Assembly: GCA_021464415.1 (NCBI GenBank) | Contig: JAKCWG010000206.1 | Coordinates: 1 to 64,000 of the forward strand | Length of the DNA stretch: 64,000 nt | From: Lonicera japonica | Taxonomy: Eukaryota > Streptophyta > Magnoliopsida > Dipsacales > Caprifoliaceae | Direction of reading: 5' to 3' | Shown: piece by piece, positions 10,272-22,650 of the stretch | Position numbering within the stretch: position 1 is the stretch's first letter | Layout of the letters: every line of letters begins with the position of its first letter | Made by a program: the position numbers and the translations under genes | The notes under the pieces: generated by a model | Seen by the model: the letters and a program-made list of their open reading frames with translations, nothing else | Databases searched by the model: none | Told to the model about the DNA's origin: nothing

Positions 10272-12790
10272 GGCTGTAGTGGAGAAGAATAATAAACATG
10301 AAACAATAAGAGAGATAGAACGCATAATTACATAAGGGTGATATTATAGGTATCCGATTTTGTAGCTAAAATACTAATATAGCATTAACACCACAATTTA
10401 AAAATTATTAATCATGGCACTCATATGGTGGCACCTCAAATTTAAGCACCGAGTTGGTGTCTTGTTGTCCAACTTCGACATTCGATTCGGTAACTTTCCA
10501 TCGAATTGACATTCCACAAACTTTAGCCAAGTCAATTTTTATAAATATTTCATTGACACTTGATCTTGGCAAAAGGTTATTGAATTTTAACTTTTAACTC
10601 AGTAAATTGCTACGTACTGAATGCTGAACTTGAAGTCGGCAACTTGCTACCGTATTGTGGCAACTAACTTTTAATTTATAACCACAACCACAACCCCAAA
10701 TAGTTAATATTTTAATTGTCCCTATAAAAAAATTCTTATTTCAAATTTCTGGTGTTCTACTTACAAAAATAGGGTGTATATACATCACCATTACATAAAC
10801 CAATGCACCTTCTTACACTCTTAGGGAAGAATAATTAATAAATAGTTTGTTTACTGCTATACCTGAATGATTTATTTTAATTTCGTCCAAAACTTCAAAT
10901 CCAATAAATTTAACTCTCATATTATATTAATAATAAAAAATAGCATTATAATACTATGTAATTTATAGTAAAAACCCATCAAACTTTTGTGATCTATCAA
11001 TCATTTAAGTGGCATGAAAAATCAATCATTAAGGTAAATAATTTTTTTTTAAAAGAAATGATGCCATTAAACAAAAATTACTATCTAAAATTACGGTGAA
11101 TAAAAACTATTATCCAAAAGAAAACCTAACAATGATGTATTATATAGTACAGTATTATTTACTCTAAATACGTATTTTAACAGTCAAAAGAATTTTTAGT
11201 AATAAATTAATATAGATTTCAAGATTTAGTGAGTTTGTGTTGATGTGCTCCTTACTAAAACGTCAAAATAAATTTATATAGATCAAAAGTTTGAATTTAT
11301 ACACTGGTATAAGACGGAAAAGTTTTACCGTACTCGTAATTTATTTTCTCAGTCATAATAATAAATTTAAATATTAGATGATATAGTTTTATTACATGCT
11401 CAAATTTTCTTAATATTTTAAGTCACATATTGTAAATTAAAACATAATTAGGACACGAGACTTCTAAATCTCAACTTAATTTAATTTCTGGCATGCATAA
11501 CATATTAAGACGAGATGAATTCGTTTTCTTCAAAAAAATTGAGATATTTACCTAATTGCAATATGGCCATACATGCATGTATATGTATAGAGAGAGAAGG
11601 GGATTACACTTTTGGGTTTGCCAATGATTTGAGCAACCGTTTTGGTGGTTTCATAGAAGAGGGAATCGGCAGAACTAGTGGAGGAGGAGGAGAGAGGAAA
11701 TCTGAAGCGAGATGTTTATTTAGGGGTATATTTATTCATTAATATTTATCATTTTCCGTAAAATAAATTGATATTATGAAAAGTGTCCTTATTGTAAAAC
11801 CAAATTATGAAATTAGTACTCATTCCCTTTATTAAACATGAGTCAATCCTTAAAGTCATAAAACATTATGGAGCGAGGGCCTAGAGCCCATTATCTCATA
11901 ATGCATAGTCTAAATAAAAAATATCACTGCTAATCATTTTTCTTTTATATGATCTATAAAACCAGGATCAATTTCAACCGCATATTTTACCCTTGTAGAG
12001 GGTTCGAATTTTGGATATTTGACAAAATAATCTATTGCTTAACCAATAAATCACTTAACGTTATTCCGTTATATTTTGGTTGGAACTAGATATATATATA
12101 TATATATCTGACTGATATATGCATTGCTTCTACATGTGATATAATAGCTATAGTAAAAACACTAGAAAGTACGTGGGCGAATAAAGTAGAGTTTCATGGA
12201 AAATATATAGGAGATTCATCAGATTTTTTTATTTTTTATTTTTAAATAATGTGCCTGACTTAAAACAGTAAAATCCATACAACAAAACAAATCGAAAAGA
12301 AAATATAAAATTTTAGTAACAAAATTCTAATGTTGAAGGACAACACTTTGGATGATATGTTTTCACCTTTCCTAATATATGAATTCATATCTACCATGGA
12401 GAAAGATATCATACACATCTTGCAAATTTAGTTGCTCCATGAAAGAACCACCAAATAAAGACATTGATTAGATTTAAAAGAAAGCCATTATAATGGCAAA
12501 GAACATGTTTAAAATTCCACACCTTCCACAAACACACAATACTCATATATATAGACAAGTAAGAATTTGTTGACCCTTACATGTAATTAATAAATATAAT
12601 AAAAATGTGAAATTTATTATAACTGTTTTATTATTATTCTTTAGAAAAGAGTCGATAAATTTCTATTCTAGTGACTTCTAATACCCCACTACCACACATG
12701 TCTCCTAATTACATGCCACTGTTTTATTATTATTCTTTAGAGAAGGGTGAACTTAGATCCATTAACTTACTGCAGAGACCCACTAATTTG
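10272..12790. other. AT-rich non-coding spacer
   Basis: No retroelement or host gene could be recognised. A 75-codon frame at 11515-11742 has no family features. A TA run lies at 12087-12108. A 28-bp direct repeat pair is annotated separately. Confidence 0.6.
12622..12745. repeat. 28-bp direct repeat pair
   Basis: ACTGTTTTATTATTATTCTT followed by TAGARAAG occurs at 12622-12649 and 12718-12745, 96 bp apart, just beyond the 3' side of the minus-strand gypsy fragment. It may be a local duplication or the remnant of an LTR pair. Confidence 0.7.
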
Positions 12791-14246
12791 TTTACTGCAT
12801 ATTAATATATTTATTCCTTAATAGACCCGTATGCTTCTTCAACCCAATTGATAGCTGATTAGTCCCCATATTTAGGATTGGGCTTGGGCTACCGGGGTCC
12901 TCTGTCGACAATAACCTTCTCCCAGGTGGCTTCTTCGGGCGGTAGTAATTTCCACTCATTCGGAGCTGCTTTAACATGCTAAGACCCCCATTTTACCCAG
13001 CGATAGTCTAGAATATTTTCAGGCTCCAACTCTAAAGCTTCGCATTCTGTCACTGGTGGTATATTTTGGCAAGCCGTATCACTTGATCCTACCTTTTGCT
13101 TTAGCATGGAGACACGAAATATTGGGTGTAGCTTTGGTCCAATCTTTTCCGTAATTTGATGCGGCCCAAAATACTTAGCTGATAGTTTTTGTGAGCGTGC
13201 CGGAAAGCGGAGGCTTGACGATCGATATGGTTGAAGGTTTAAATAAACCCATTCTCCAACGGAAAATTCTACAACTCAACGTTTGGCATTTGCTTGTTGC
13301 TTTATTCGATTTTGCACCTTCATAAGTTTTCCCTTTAATTCCCGCATGACATCGTCTCGATCTGTCCACCAGCTACTTGCTGAGGTCGTCAATCTGTGAT
13401 GTTCCAAGGTAGACTAAAATTTATGGTGGTGGTCGTCCGTACAATGCTTGGAATGGCATCATCCCCGCTGATTGGTGAAATGCGGTATTGCACCAATATT
13501 ATGTCCATTCTAGAAATCACATCCATTATTTTGTACGTTGGCTTGTGAAGTAGCGCAAGAAAGCCTCAAGACAGCGGTGGACCACTTCGCTTTGTCCATC
13601 CGACTGTGGATATGCAGTGCTCAGTTTGAGCTTGGTACCTTGCAAATTAAAATATTGTTGCCAGAAGTTACAAATGAAGATTGGATCCCGGTCACTAACA
13701 ATGGAGCGAGGCATGCCATGCAATCAAGCAACCCCAGTTACAAATGCTTCGGCAACCTTTTAGGTATTGTACGGCTGTGACAATGGAAGGAGGTTAGCAT
13801 ATTTTGTGAGGCAATCAACCACAACCATAATGGAATTATAACCGAAGGATGTGGGTAAACCATTGATAAAATCCATTGAAACATCTTCCCATACCTTCTC
13901 CGGTATCGATAGCAGTTGTAAGGGCTTTGAGTATCATACTTGTTATGTTGGCAAACGTCACATGCAGCAACATATACTTGCACATCAGATCTCATTGCGG
14001 TTTAGTACAAAAAAATGTTTTAATCATTCCAATGTGCTTATATAACCTGAATGCCCACTGTATTAAGAATTGTGGAATTCATTCATTAACATTGACTTAA
14101 GTGACGAATTGAACTAGGTGGAATGACTAATCGGTTTCGGTAATACACCAACCCTTCACGGCTCCGAAAACCATCTGCGTCGCGACCTTCCTTGAGTTCA
14201 CACTGTTGTAGCTCAAGCAAATAAGGTTTTGATAGATGCCTCCAAA
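12791..14246 (-). pseudogene. Ty3/gypsy chromovirus integrase and chromodomain fragment
   Basis: From right to left on the minus strand there is a linker with EGLVYYRNRLVIP (near 14130), a zinc-binding HHCC portion with CDVCQHNK (near 13960), an integrase core with [10 protein letters not shown] and [19 protein letters not shown] (13526-13723), and a chromodomain-like end with LLPPEEATWE (near 12900). The order and the terminal chromodomain mark a chromovirus. Frameshifts and stops separate the parts. The 5' half (gag, protease, reverse transcriptase) and both LTRs are missing. Confidence 0.8.
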
Positions 14247-15230
14247 AAAAAAATCAAGAAAGTCATTAAAAGGACTATACATACAAAGTTCATTAGATGA
14301 ATTTTTTTCTCAAAAAATAGGTCACTGTCGCCTGACGCTGCTGCAGGTCACTTCCGCACCTCTCTGCCACAGTTCTATTTGTAAGGTGTTTCGAGCGAGT
14401 TTTTTTTCCTAGAAATTAGACCACCGGAGTCTCATTTCGGGATCATAAAGGAAGCATTAATTTTAAAGGTCTAAAAGAGATTATAGTACATTTTTTAGTC
14501 TTGAAGCATTTTAAAGAGAGAAAAACCATTCTAGAGGGAGAGATACCTCTTTAAACATGAAAGGAACCTTTGGAAGAAAGTAGACTATCCTCGAAAGGAG
14601 TACAATTCCAAGAAGCAAGGACATCCCCAAGGCGTGCAAGTTTTATTTCTACATAAGCGCTAAAGGTATAATCCTCTACCATTCTTATCAAATATAAGTT
14701 TTAATATATAAATTAGTTAACTAGCAAAGAAGTCCACAAGTTTTCAAAAGAAGTCCTTTTTAAGTTTTACATGAAAATTAAAATATGTTTGACACATTTT
14801 CAAAACAAACCCCCTATAAAAAATAATTTCTAAATACGTAGAACTACAACACTCTAATTTCATTATACGAATGAATACGTAAGCACTTACGAGCTCAAGT
14901 CTGATTTCATAAATATTGTTTTAACCTAAAATTACTCGGAAGGACTATTTTGGAAGGACTAAAACTACTTGCTAGATATTTAAATAGGAATCAAATAAAT
15001 GATCCATTAAGAGATTGAAAGGGTATATTGAGTGCTTAATACTTTCTCAATTCGTAACATAGTCCCAAACCCTAGTAAAGTAATCAAATTATCTATGGTT
15101 TAAACGTGTAAAAGAAAATATGTTCCCGGCCTATCTTTTCTGTGATCTTTTGATTGTTTTCTTGTTAAACAAATTGGCGACTCTTTAAAACAAGTTTCCT
15201 CCTCGAGGTCGAAAACCCACGTTTTCATAG
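14247..15230 (+). repeat. Probable LTR of a Tat/Ogre-like element
   Basis: Non-coding sequence that ends immediately before a Tat/Ogre-style PBS at 15231. No second LTR is present, so the left boundary is unknown. It cannot lie further left than the end of the chromovirus fragment at 14246. Confidence 0.45.
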
Positions 15231-15248
15231 TGGTAACTCTGCTGGGCA
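15231..15248 (+). other. Tat/Ogre-type primer binding site
   Basis: TGGTAACTCTGCTGGGCA resembles the tRNA-Arg-type PBS (TGGCGACTC..CTGGGGA) used by Tat/Ogre elements, with a few mismatches. Confidence 0.55.
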
Positions 15249-16880
15249 ATATATGAGAACTAAGCTCTTATAAAATGGACCATATATTTAATTCCAGTTA
15301 TTTATTCGATGTAGGTCTTGTAAGCCTTAGTCCTAGGATAACATACGATATAGATGGATACCCTAATACCTTTGTTTGTTAAATATGTGAGAAATTATTT
15401 TTTTAAAAAAATAAAATTTGGCAATACGCTGAACCAAACCATAAAGCATTAATCAATAATAAACTGCCAGATTGCTATTTTTCATGCACTCACATACTGT
15501 CATGCATTATTGTGTGTGTAAAATTATCCCTTAACCTCGAGACCAAAGTCGTAATTAGGCTGTAGACTTGCGGGTCTACATTAGTCAAAAGGCTTAGGAC
15601 CATTCTCCTTGGCCCAGTACCCCACCGAACTATATAGAGTGGTATACCCCTCACATACCTGATAGAGGCATATGAAAAGGTCTTTACATGTACCTATGCC
15701 CTTGAAATATATATTAAGACCTGCCAAATAAGAAGGAACCTAACCTTTATCCTATTCGGCCATATTTGCATGTAGGAGAGTCAGCTTAGTACACAGTAAT
15801 TTTTTGCATTGTTTTAATGACCATTAATCGTGAGAATTTGATGAATAGAAGCCTTGTCAATCATACGGTCATGCTTTTGGCAAGTACAGCTGGAGGCTGC
15901 CTAACCTCTGTTATAAAAAATCACAATGATTAATAATCTTTGTAATTTTTCTATCATTGGTTCTATGATTAAAGTAACTCATTAGGAGAGAACTTCCTGT
16001 ATTTTTAAATAATTTTGTAAAAATGTTTTTTGAAAAATGCTTTCTAAAATTTGGAAAGAAAAAGAACTCAAGGAATTTACATTCTTACCATTCCTTTGTA
16101 CGGGGTTCTTAAGTTGTCACTAACAATCTGTTTTTGATCTCATTAAAGGAAAATATTTTTATGCGAATTAAGTGTCTTTTTGATTGATATATTTTCAAAA
16201 ATCTGGCAGTTTCTAAGACTGTATATCTTCCTTTGTTTCTGAAAGGTCACTTGCAACTGGATCTATCCCTTTCTTATAGTATACATCCAATTTGGCTTCT
16301 ACTTAGGTCGGAAGAGGTATAACAGGAAGACTTGTTCATCTCGGTTCACCAAGTACCGTGTCTGATATGGAATATCAATAAATACCTGCTCAAGGAGGAG
16401 TAAACCAATCTAATGATGCAGCAAACCCACAGCCTAGTCCTTTATACCCGAACCAAGGGTTACTTGATCAAAATCCATGTGGGAATGTTGCCTCAAAATA
16501 TAAACATAGGGATGCTCCACAAAATGCCGATCCGAGTTTACCACAGAATTAAGGGGTCAATAAAACCAATACCGCAACTATATCAGGAATCGTACCAATG
16601 ATAAGCCCCGAAGAAATTTTTAGAATACTTATGAATATGAATCAAAATCTGACGTTACTTTTGGCCAACCATTAGAACACTCATGCTCGGTTAGATGAAC
16701 TAGCTCAGAGCCGACCGTTCGAACCATTGAGGGAGGCACCATTTGTACCACCAGCATCGCCTTCTATTCACGCTAATGCTCCACCACCACTTGAACAACA
16801 AATTCCATTTAGGGTATAGCTTGACCCTGTCTTCAATTGGATTCATAAGGCTCAAGTAGACCTAATCTCACAGCCGATTT
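15249..16880 (+). pseudogene. Tat/Ogre-like leader and gag relic, plus-strand copy
   Basis: 15560-16000 aligns with the reverse complement of about 27800-28240, so both belong to one family. Gag-like coding follows, for example HARLDELAQSRPFEP and PPASPSIHANAPPP near 16680-16790. It parallels the minus-strand copy near 27000-27130. Stops are frequent. The copy stops abruptly after CTCACAGCCG at about 16880, where minus-strand sequence of the same family begins. Confidence 0.7.
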
Positions 16881-17331
16881 AATGACAATAATTCTAATTT
16901 GAACTTCGCCTTTTTCCCATCGATTACTATTGTCTTTTGACTTTCTATGATTATACCCAAGTCCTTAGCGTCTTGGGTTGGCTTTGGCTCATGTAAGTTC
17001 TGTAACTCGTTGATTTTTTTGCTAAGTCCTAGACCTCGCACAAATTTCATTTTTATCAACCACCCCATGATTTTGGAGTCATATTTTTTAATTATAATTT
17101 GTGTATGCTGACAAGGTTTATCAACGCATAACCCTCATAAGGTCTTGTCAATATCCATAGCTTCCTTAGATCCTGATTGCATAGTTCATATCCGATTGTC
17201 TCACTCTTTTGGTTCATTATTTTTTGAAATTGGTTAGATCAATAGAACTGGGTTCAGCAAATCTTTATCTTCCCCGATTACCTTGATATTATAAATTGAT
17301 AGTGGATTTGGAGACACATTTTGTAACACCC
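16867..17331 (-). pseudogene. Tat/Ogre-like pol segment, 3' piece of split minus-strand copy
   Basis: The minus strand encodes a run like VSPNPLSIYNIKVIGED from the right edge, then MGWLIKMKFVRGLGLSKKIN. The second phrase resembles the glycine-rich segment after the protease of Tat/Ogre polyproteins. It continues the minus-strand copy at 25763-28240, from which the 17332-25757 insertion separates it. CATTT at its right edge is the target duplication. Confidence 0.6.
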
Positions 17332-19572
17332 CGTCTTAATCGTACAGGATAACACATGTAATTAAGACCTGGAGCGTTACTAACCCATCTTAGTAAGACT
17401 AAGATAGGTATATAATGAAATGAAACAAACAAGCAACAACATGCATATCACGGGTTCTAAGCAGGGGTATATAAGCATATCATAACATTTAAGCATGCAT
17501 CATATATGTATATCCAAACCATGTGAATTCTCAAAGTATATAACTCCTCGGGCTAGTCGTGGCTTCTCGAAAAATATATAAATACACCAAAAATGAATTG
17601 TATCAGAGCTTCTATTTCGTCCCTGATCCCGTCGATTCTTTATCCTCATGAGACTCGTAAGTACCTGTAAGGATTTAAAGAAAACAGGGGTGAGCCATTT
17701 GCTCAGTAGGGCGGGTGAAGGGCATGTGTTTAAAAATTGGTTCATAAACATATCTTTTAAACCACGTGTAATTCCATAATATCAACAAGAACCATGTTCA
17801 TCAATTTACTATGCATGAACGTGCTGATGCAGTTTAACTCCCATGTCAACCAATTACCATACAATAGAGAGCCTGAGCTGTGAGTATAATCCAATGCCAC
17901 CGAGATGTTGGATCATCAAGCTGATACCTTGGGATCAATTGTCCCGACCCCATATGACTATAGATAGCAACAGTCCTGGGATCAATCATCCCGATCCCAT
18001 ACAAATATTGATAACAACAAAACCATAGTACCTTACCAATTTGCCTAGGTTCCCGGGCTCCACACCGGTGGCTTATAGGCGGCCAAACCTTGCTCCCCCA
18101 GGGGTTTAGGGCTTTTCAACCCAAGGGCACCGGGCCCTGCCTATTTTTCCCATCCCGACAAGCACTATTCAATCGATACAAGATATCCATTTTCGAGGAA
18201 TACAAGCTCCTCGAACCAATACAAGAAGATATAAACCTTTCATGAGATATCCAATTAAATCACAAGCCACAATTGCGTTCAAGAACTTGCCGTAAAATCT
18301 CCGGGCTTCCGGTTGACACACTATGCATGTGGATTATGCAAATCATGCCATTTACTAACCATATAGGACAATTTATGCCGTTCACAATTAGCCAAATTCC
18401 ACTTTATATCCTTTAGTGTGTATAATTCACCAACAATCCATTTTTAACAACAAATATTATTCATACAACCAAGGGATATCTCATATAGTTCGAATAACAC
18501 TTTAAAGCAAGTGTGGATGGCATATTTTGTCTCAAATCATATCTTTATAGCTTCATCAATCATACAAATATCAAAATTTCACTTATTTTTCAATACACAA
18601 GCAAACACAAGTCAAAAGTGATCAATATTGAAGAATAAAAGAAAATCATTACGTTGTAAAGGCAAGAAAACCCCTACCTTGACTTATTAACGAGAAAGAA
18701 GAAGAAAATATGAAGGTTCAAGCCTTATCCGAAGAAATCCCAGTGAGGAAGATGATGAATAGTGACCAGGAGGATGATTCGGAGGATTTAGAGCTTTTAT
18801 ATCGGATTGATGTTGAAAAATGAATAAGAATCCTTCTAAGAACCACCTTTATTTCTCTCTAAATCCCTCAAGTTGATAGGTGTGGGTTTTGGTCGAGTTT
18901 GGGTGAGTTAAGGTGATAAATAGTGAGAAAATGGGGTTAAAACTCTAGAAAATTCGTCACACAGGGGTCTGGGACCGATCCTAGGATTTTCGGGACCAAT
19001 CTCAGCCTGGGACCGATCCTAGGTTTTTTGGGACCGATCCCAGAAACATTCTGTCCAACCTTAATTTTGGCTGCACTAACCACTGTTGGTAATTCGGTCA
19101 TAACTCTTTGCTCGGAACTCGAATTGGGGTGATCTTTATGTCCACGGAAAGGTAATTCAAAGATCTACAACTTCCTAATTGGAAATTTCCCCAAATTATG
19201 AATAGATTATCTCCAAAAATTCGCCGAAGGCAGCGCTCTGCCGAAGCATTACCGAATGACCCGAATTTAGCGATGGACCTACTTTGCGCCCTATTTTGAC
19301 CCACAAGGAGTGCGAATTAGCTTCCGATCAAAAAAAGAAAGTTGTAGAATGGTATGAAAAATAGATACTTACGTGAACGGAATCTTAATTGGACAAGAAA
19401 CGAAGAAATTATGATAGGTCAAAGTTAGCCAAAATTCACAATTCACAAATCGCAAAGAACCAAAACTTCTTATTTACCAATTGAAATCGATTCGGACCTC
19501 CCGAATCACCAAATGATCATTCACATATATATAATGGGATTAATACAACATAATTAAACACACGGTGTTACA
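17332..19572 (-). repeat. 3' LTR of the Tekay-like element, 2241 bp
   Basis: TGTAACACCCCG at 17332 to CGGTGTTACA at 19572. It is the longer of the pair; the other LTR lacks 731 bp present here at about 18663-19393. It contains the GGGACCGATCC array at 18969-19043 and a TATA-like box on the minus strand at 18912-18923. Confidence 0.93.
18912..19043 (-). promoter_or_regulatory. LTR U3 promoter: palindromic array plus TATA-like box
   Basis: Four copies of an imperfect palindrome around GGGACCGATCC(C/T) lie at 18969-18985, 18992-19004, 19007-19023 and 19030-19043. On the minus strand, the element's reading direction, they precede a TATA-like CTATTTATCACC (18923-18912) by 45 bp. The promoter role is inferred. 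Confidence 0.5.
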
Positions 19573-19585
19573 ATCTCTCCCACTA
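19573..19585 (-). other. Polypurine tract
   Basis: On the minus strand GTGGGAGAGAT directly precedes the 3' LTR. Confidence 0.8.
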
Positions 19586-19621
19586 AATAAAATTCCGTCC
19601 TCGAAATTTAAAAATTACATA

Positions 19622-20250
19622 TTAATTAAACAATTCGGGATACTTGCTATGAATTTCTATCTCTAACTCCCACGTTGCCTCCTCGACTCCGTGATGAAAC
19701 CATAAGACTTTTACTAAAAGAATGAATTTGTTTCGTAACACCTGATCTCGGCGATCTAGGATCTGCATCGAGCGGGTTTTGTAAGTCCCGTTGTCTAACA
19801 CTTCAAGGTTTTTCCATTGATCAATATGGGAAAGATCATGAATGTACCGGCAGAGCATCGATACATGGAAGACATTGTGAACATTAGATAGCTGTGGTGG
19901 CAAAGCTAGACGATATGAAACATTCCCGATACGTTCGAGAATCTCAAAAAGCCCAATGTATCGGGGAGATAGCTTCCCTTTACTACCGAACCGCGTAATA
20001 CCAAAATGAGGCTTGGTTTTCAAGAACACGTGGTTACCAACTTCGAACTCTAGTGGACGACGACGCCTATCGGCATAACTTTTTTCCTGACTCTGGGTAA
20101 TAAGGAGATGTTGTCGAATGGTCTTAATCTTTTCAGTGGTTTGTTTTACTAATTATGGACTTAACAAGGTTCTTTCCTCGACTTCATACCAACATATTGG
20201 GGATCTGCACGGACGACCGTAAAGGGCTTCGTAAGGCGCCATGCCTATAC
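19622..20250 (-). pseudogene. Integrase C-terminus and chromodomain
   Basis: The frame 20029-19622 carries the C-terminal integrase segment (FGSKGKLSPRYIGLFEIL, then NVHNVFHVSMLCRYI) and a terminal chromodomain-like stretch (LVKVLWFHHGVEEATWELE). Chromodomains steer chromoviruses toward heterochromatin. The preceding 20250-20030 encodes the YGRPC..PICW-type linker in the same strand with stops. It normally forms one polyprotein with the integrase core at 20255. Confidence 0.88.
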
Positions 20251-20254
20251 TAGC

Positions 20255-21041
20255 CTAGAAGCTATTGTTATATGCAAACTTGATTAATGGAAAATGTTCT
20301 ATCCAGTTTTCTTGAAAATCGAGGACACATGCTCTCAGCATATCCTCAAGTATTTGAATAATTCGCTCGGATTGTCCATCAGTCTGTGGATGAAACGCCG
20401 TATTAAAATTTAATTGAGTCCTCAAAGCCCTTTGAAGACTTTCCCAAAACCGAGAAGTGAAACGTGGATCTCGATCCGACACAATGGTTAATGGAACCCC
20501 ATAGAGCTTGACTATCTCCCGAACATAGAGTTTCGTTAAACTCTCTACATTTTGGTTGTTCCGAATGGGAATGAAGTGAGCGGACTTCATCAATCTATTG
20601 ATAACCACCCCAAATAGTATCTTAACCCCCTAATGCCTTCGGTAATCCCGAAACAAAATCCATAATGACATGCTCCCACTTCCACTCGGGAATGGGTAAT
20701 GGCTGGAGTTGTCTTACAGTCCTTTGGTGCTCGGCCTTCACTAGTTGACATGTCATACATCTACTTGCGAAATTCGCGACATCTTTCTTCATGCCGCTCC
20801 ACCAGAAGTTTTGACACAATTCCCGGTACATCTTTGTACCACCGGGATGGATAGAAAATTTGGAATGGTGTGCTTGACTTAGAATTTCATTTCTAAGTCC
20901 TAGATCGTTCGGTACTACTAGTCTATCCCGGACTCGAATCCCACCATCAGTACCAAGTTTATACCCACCATATTCGGCTTCTGTAGCCAAATGATCACGT
21001 ATTTGTCGGGATGCTTCATCTACCCGTTGAGCATCTATCAC
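20255..21041 (-). pseudogene. Integrase zinc-binding and catalytic core
   Basis: 21041-20622 carries the HHCC zinc-binding region (HHSKFSIHPGGTKMYREL, CMTCQLVKAEHQ) and the first catalytic Asp in WKWEHVIMDFVSGLP. 20608-20255 carries IVSDRDPRFTSRFW (second Asp) and [20 protein letters not shown] (Glu). The D-D-E residues are all present, but a frameshift and stop near 20610-20625 split the core. Confidence 0.9.
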
Positions 21042-21274
21042 TCGTTGCTGGATTGCCGGTTGGGCAATATGTTATACAAATAGGCTTGGTTCTCATCATG
21101 ATTTATCATGAGGTTGTATCGTTGTAATTCCTCCCTTAATCTCCATTCCCGACACTGCATCGTGGCTAAGGACCCATGAAATTTTCGGCTTAAGGCATCG
21201 GCTACCACATTAGCCTTGCCCAGGTGATATTGTAGGGTGAAATCATAATCTTCTAGGTACTCTACCCATTTGCG
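21042..21274 (-). pseudogene. RNase H to integrase linker
   Basis: Minus-strand reading gives a phrase like [20 protein letters not shown] followed by [11 protein letters not shown], the standard end of gypsy RNase H. It is separated from the upstream frame by one stop at about 21275 and runs into the integrase frame with a further break. Confidence 0.8.
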
Positions 21275-22516
21275 TTATCTAAGATTCAGATCTTTTGGGG
21301 TGAAGATGTACTTTAAACTTTTATGTTCAGAGTAAACTTCAAATCTCTCGCCATATAAATAATGGCGCCAGATCTTAAGAGAGAAAATAACTGCGGCCAA
21401 TTCTAGATCGTGAGTAGGATAGTTTTTCTCATGTTGCTTGAGTTGCCAAGAAGCATAAGCCACAACATACTCCTTCTGCATTAGGACACTACCCAAACCA
21501 AGCCTAGACGCATCACAGTAGATTGTATAACCCTTTCCTCGCTCGGGTAGAATAAGAACTGGAGCCGAAGTAAGCCTATCTTTTAGTTCCAAGAAGGCTT
21601 TTTCACATGATTCATCCCAAATGAACTGAACGCCCTTATGAGTTAGGCATGTCAACGGTAAAGTTATGCTGGAGAAATCTTTGATAAACCGACGATAGTA
21701 CCAGGCCAAACCCAAGAAACTTTTGACCTCGGTGACATTTCGAGGTCTCTCCCACTTTAGGACTGCTTCTACCTTCCCCGAATCTACAGAAATACCCTTC
21801 CTTAAGACGACATGTCCCAAGAATTTGACTTCTGACATCCAGAAGTCACATTTGCTAAGTTTTGCATACAGCTTATGATCTCGAAGAACTTGAAGAGCCA
21901 AACGAAGGTGATTCTCATGCTCTTCATCCGACTTGGAATAGATAAGAATGTCGTCTATAAAGACTACAACAAACTGATCGAGATACGGATCATATAAATG
22001 ATTCATTAGGTCCATGAATACAGCTGGCTCATTCGTCAACCCAAATGGCATTACTAAGAACTCATAATGCCCATATTGAGTACAAAAGGTTGTCTTTGGA
22101 ATATCTTCCTCACGTACGAACATTTGGTGATAGCCTGATCGAAGATCGATCTTGGAAAACTTAACGGCACCTTGTAACTGATAGAACAAATCATCGATTT
22201 GCGGTAACGGATACTTATTCTTAATAGTGACTCGATTCAACTGACGATAATCTATACATAACCGCAAAGACCCATCTTGCTTCTTAGCGAATAGAACAAG
22301 TGCACCCCACGGAGATGCACTGGGTCTGATAAACCCTTTCCGTAATAATTTGTCAATTTGAATCTTTAGCTCCTTTAATTCAGCAAGAGCCATACGATAC
22401 GAGGCTAAAGATATTGGTGCAGTACCCGAAACGATGTCGATAGAGAAATCCACCTCCCGATGTGGGGGTAGACCTGGATGATCATTAGGAAATACATCAG
22501 GAAATTCCCTAACCAT
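21275..22516 (-). pseudogene. Reverse transcriptase and RNase H
   Basis: 413 codons open. Residues 1-50 carry the segment before RT ([18 protein letters not shown]). RT motifs are at 64-80 ([20 protein letters not shown]), 122-133 ([12 protein letters not shown]), 155-163 (VMPFGLTNE) and 184-193 ([10 protein letters not shown], catalytic Asp pair intact). RNase H is at about 330-400 with CDAS (D335) and [10 protein letters not shown] (E372). The usual TDHKS is SEHKS here, a D to E change. The frame ends in a stop before the RNase H tail. This would copy element RNA to cDNA if joined to a working polyprotein, but frameshifts lie on both sides. Confidence 0.93.
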
Positions 22517-22650
22517 GGGTAGATTAGAGGGAAGAGAACCACCGTCCTCTTATGCTACGATACTAGCCAACCACCCAAAGTAACTTTGTTGTTCTCTGGG
22601 TTTCAGAAAAATGCACATGGAATAAATGACTCGAGTTCACATTGGAAGGT

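Noticed and set aside
11515..11742. 75-codon plus-strand frame in AT-rich spacer
   Set aside because: No homology recognised, no promoter context, and length is within chance expectation. Weakly like an EST tail at best.
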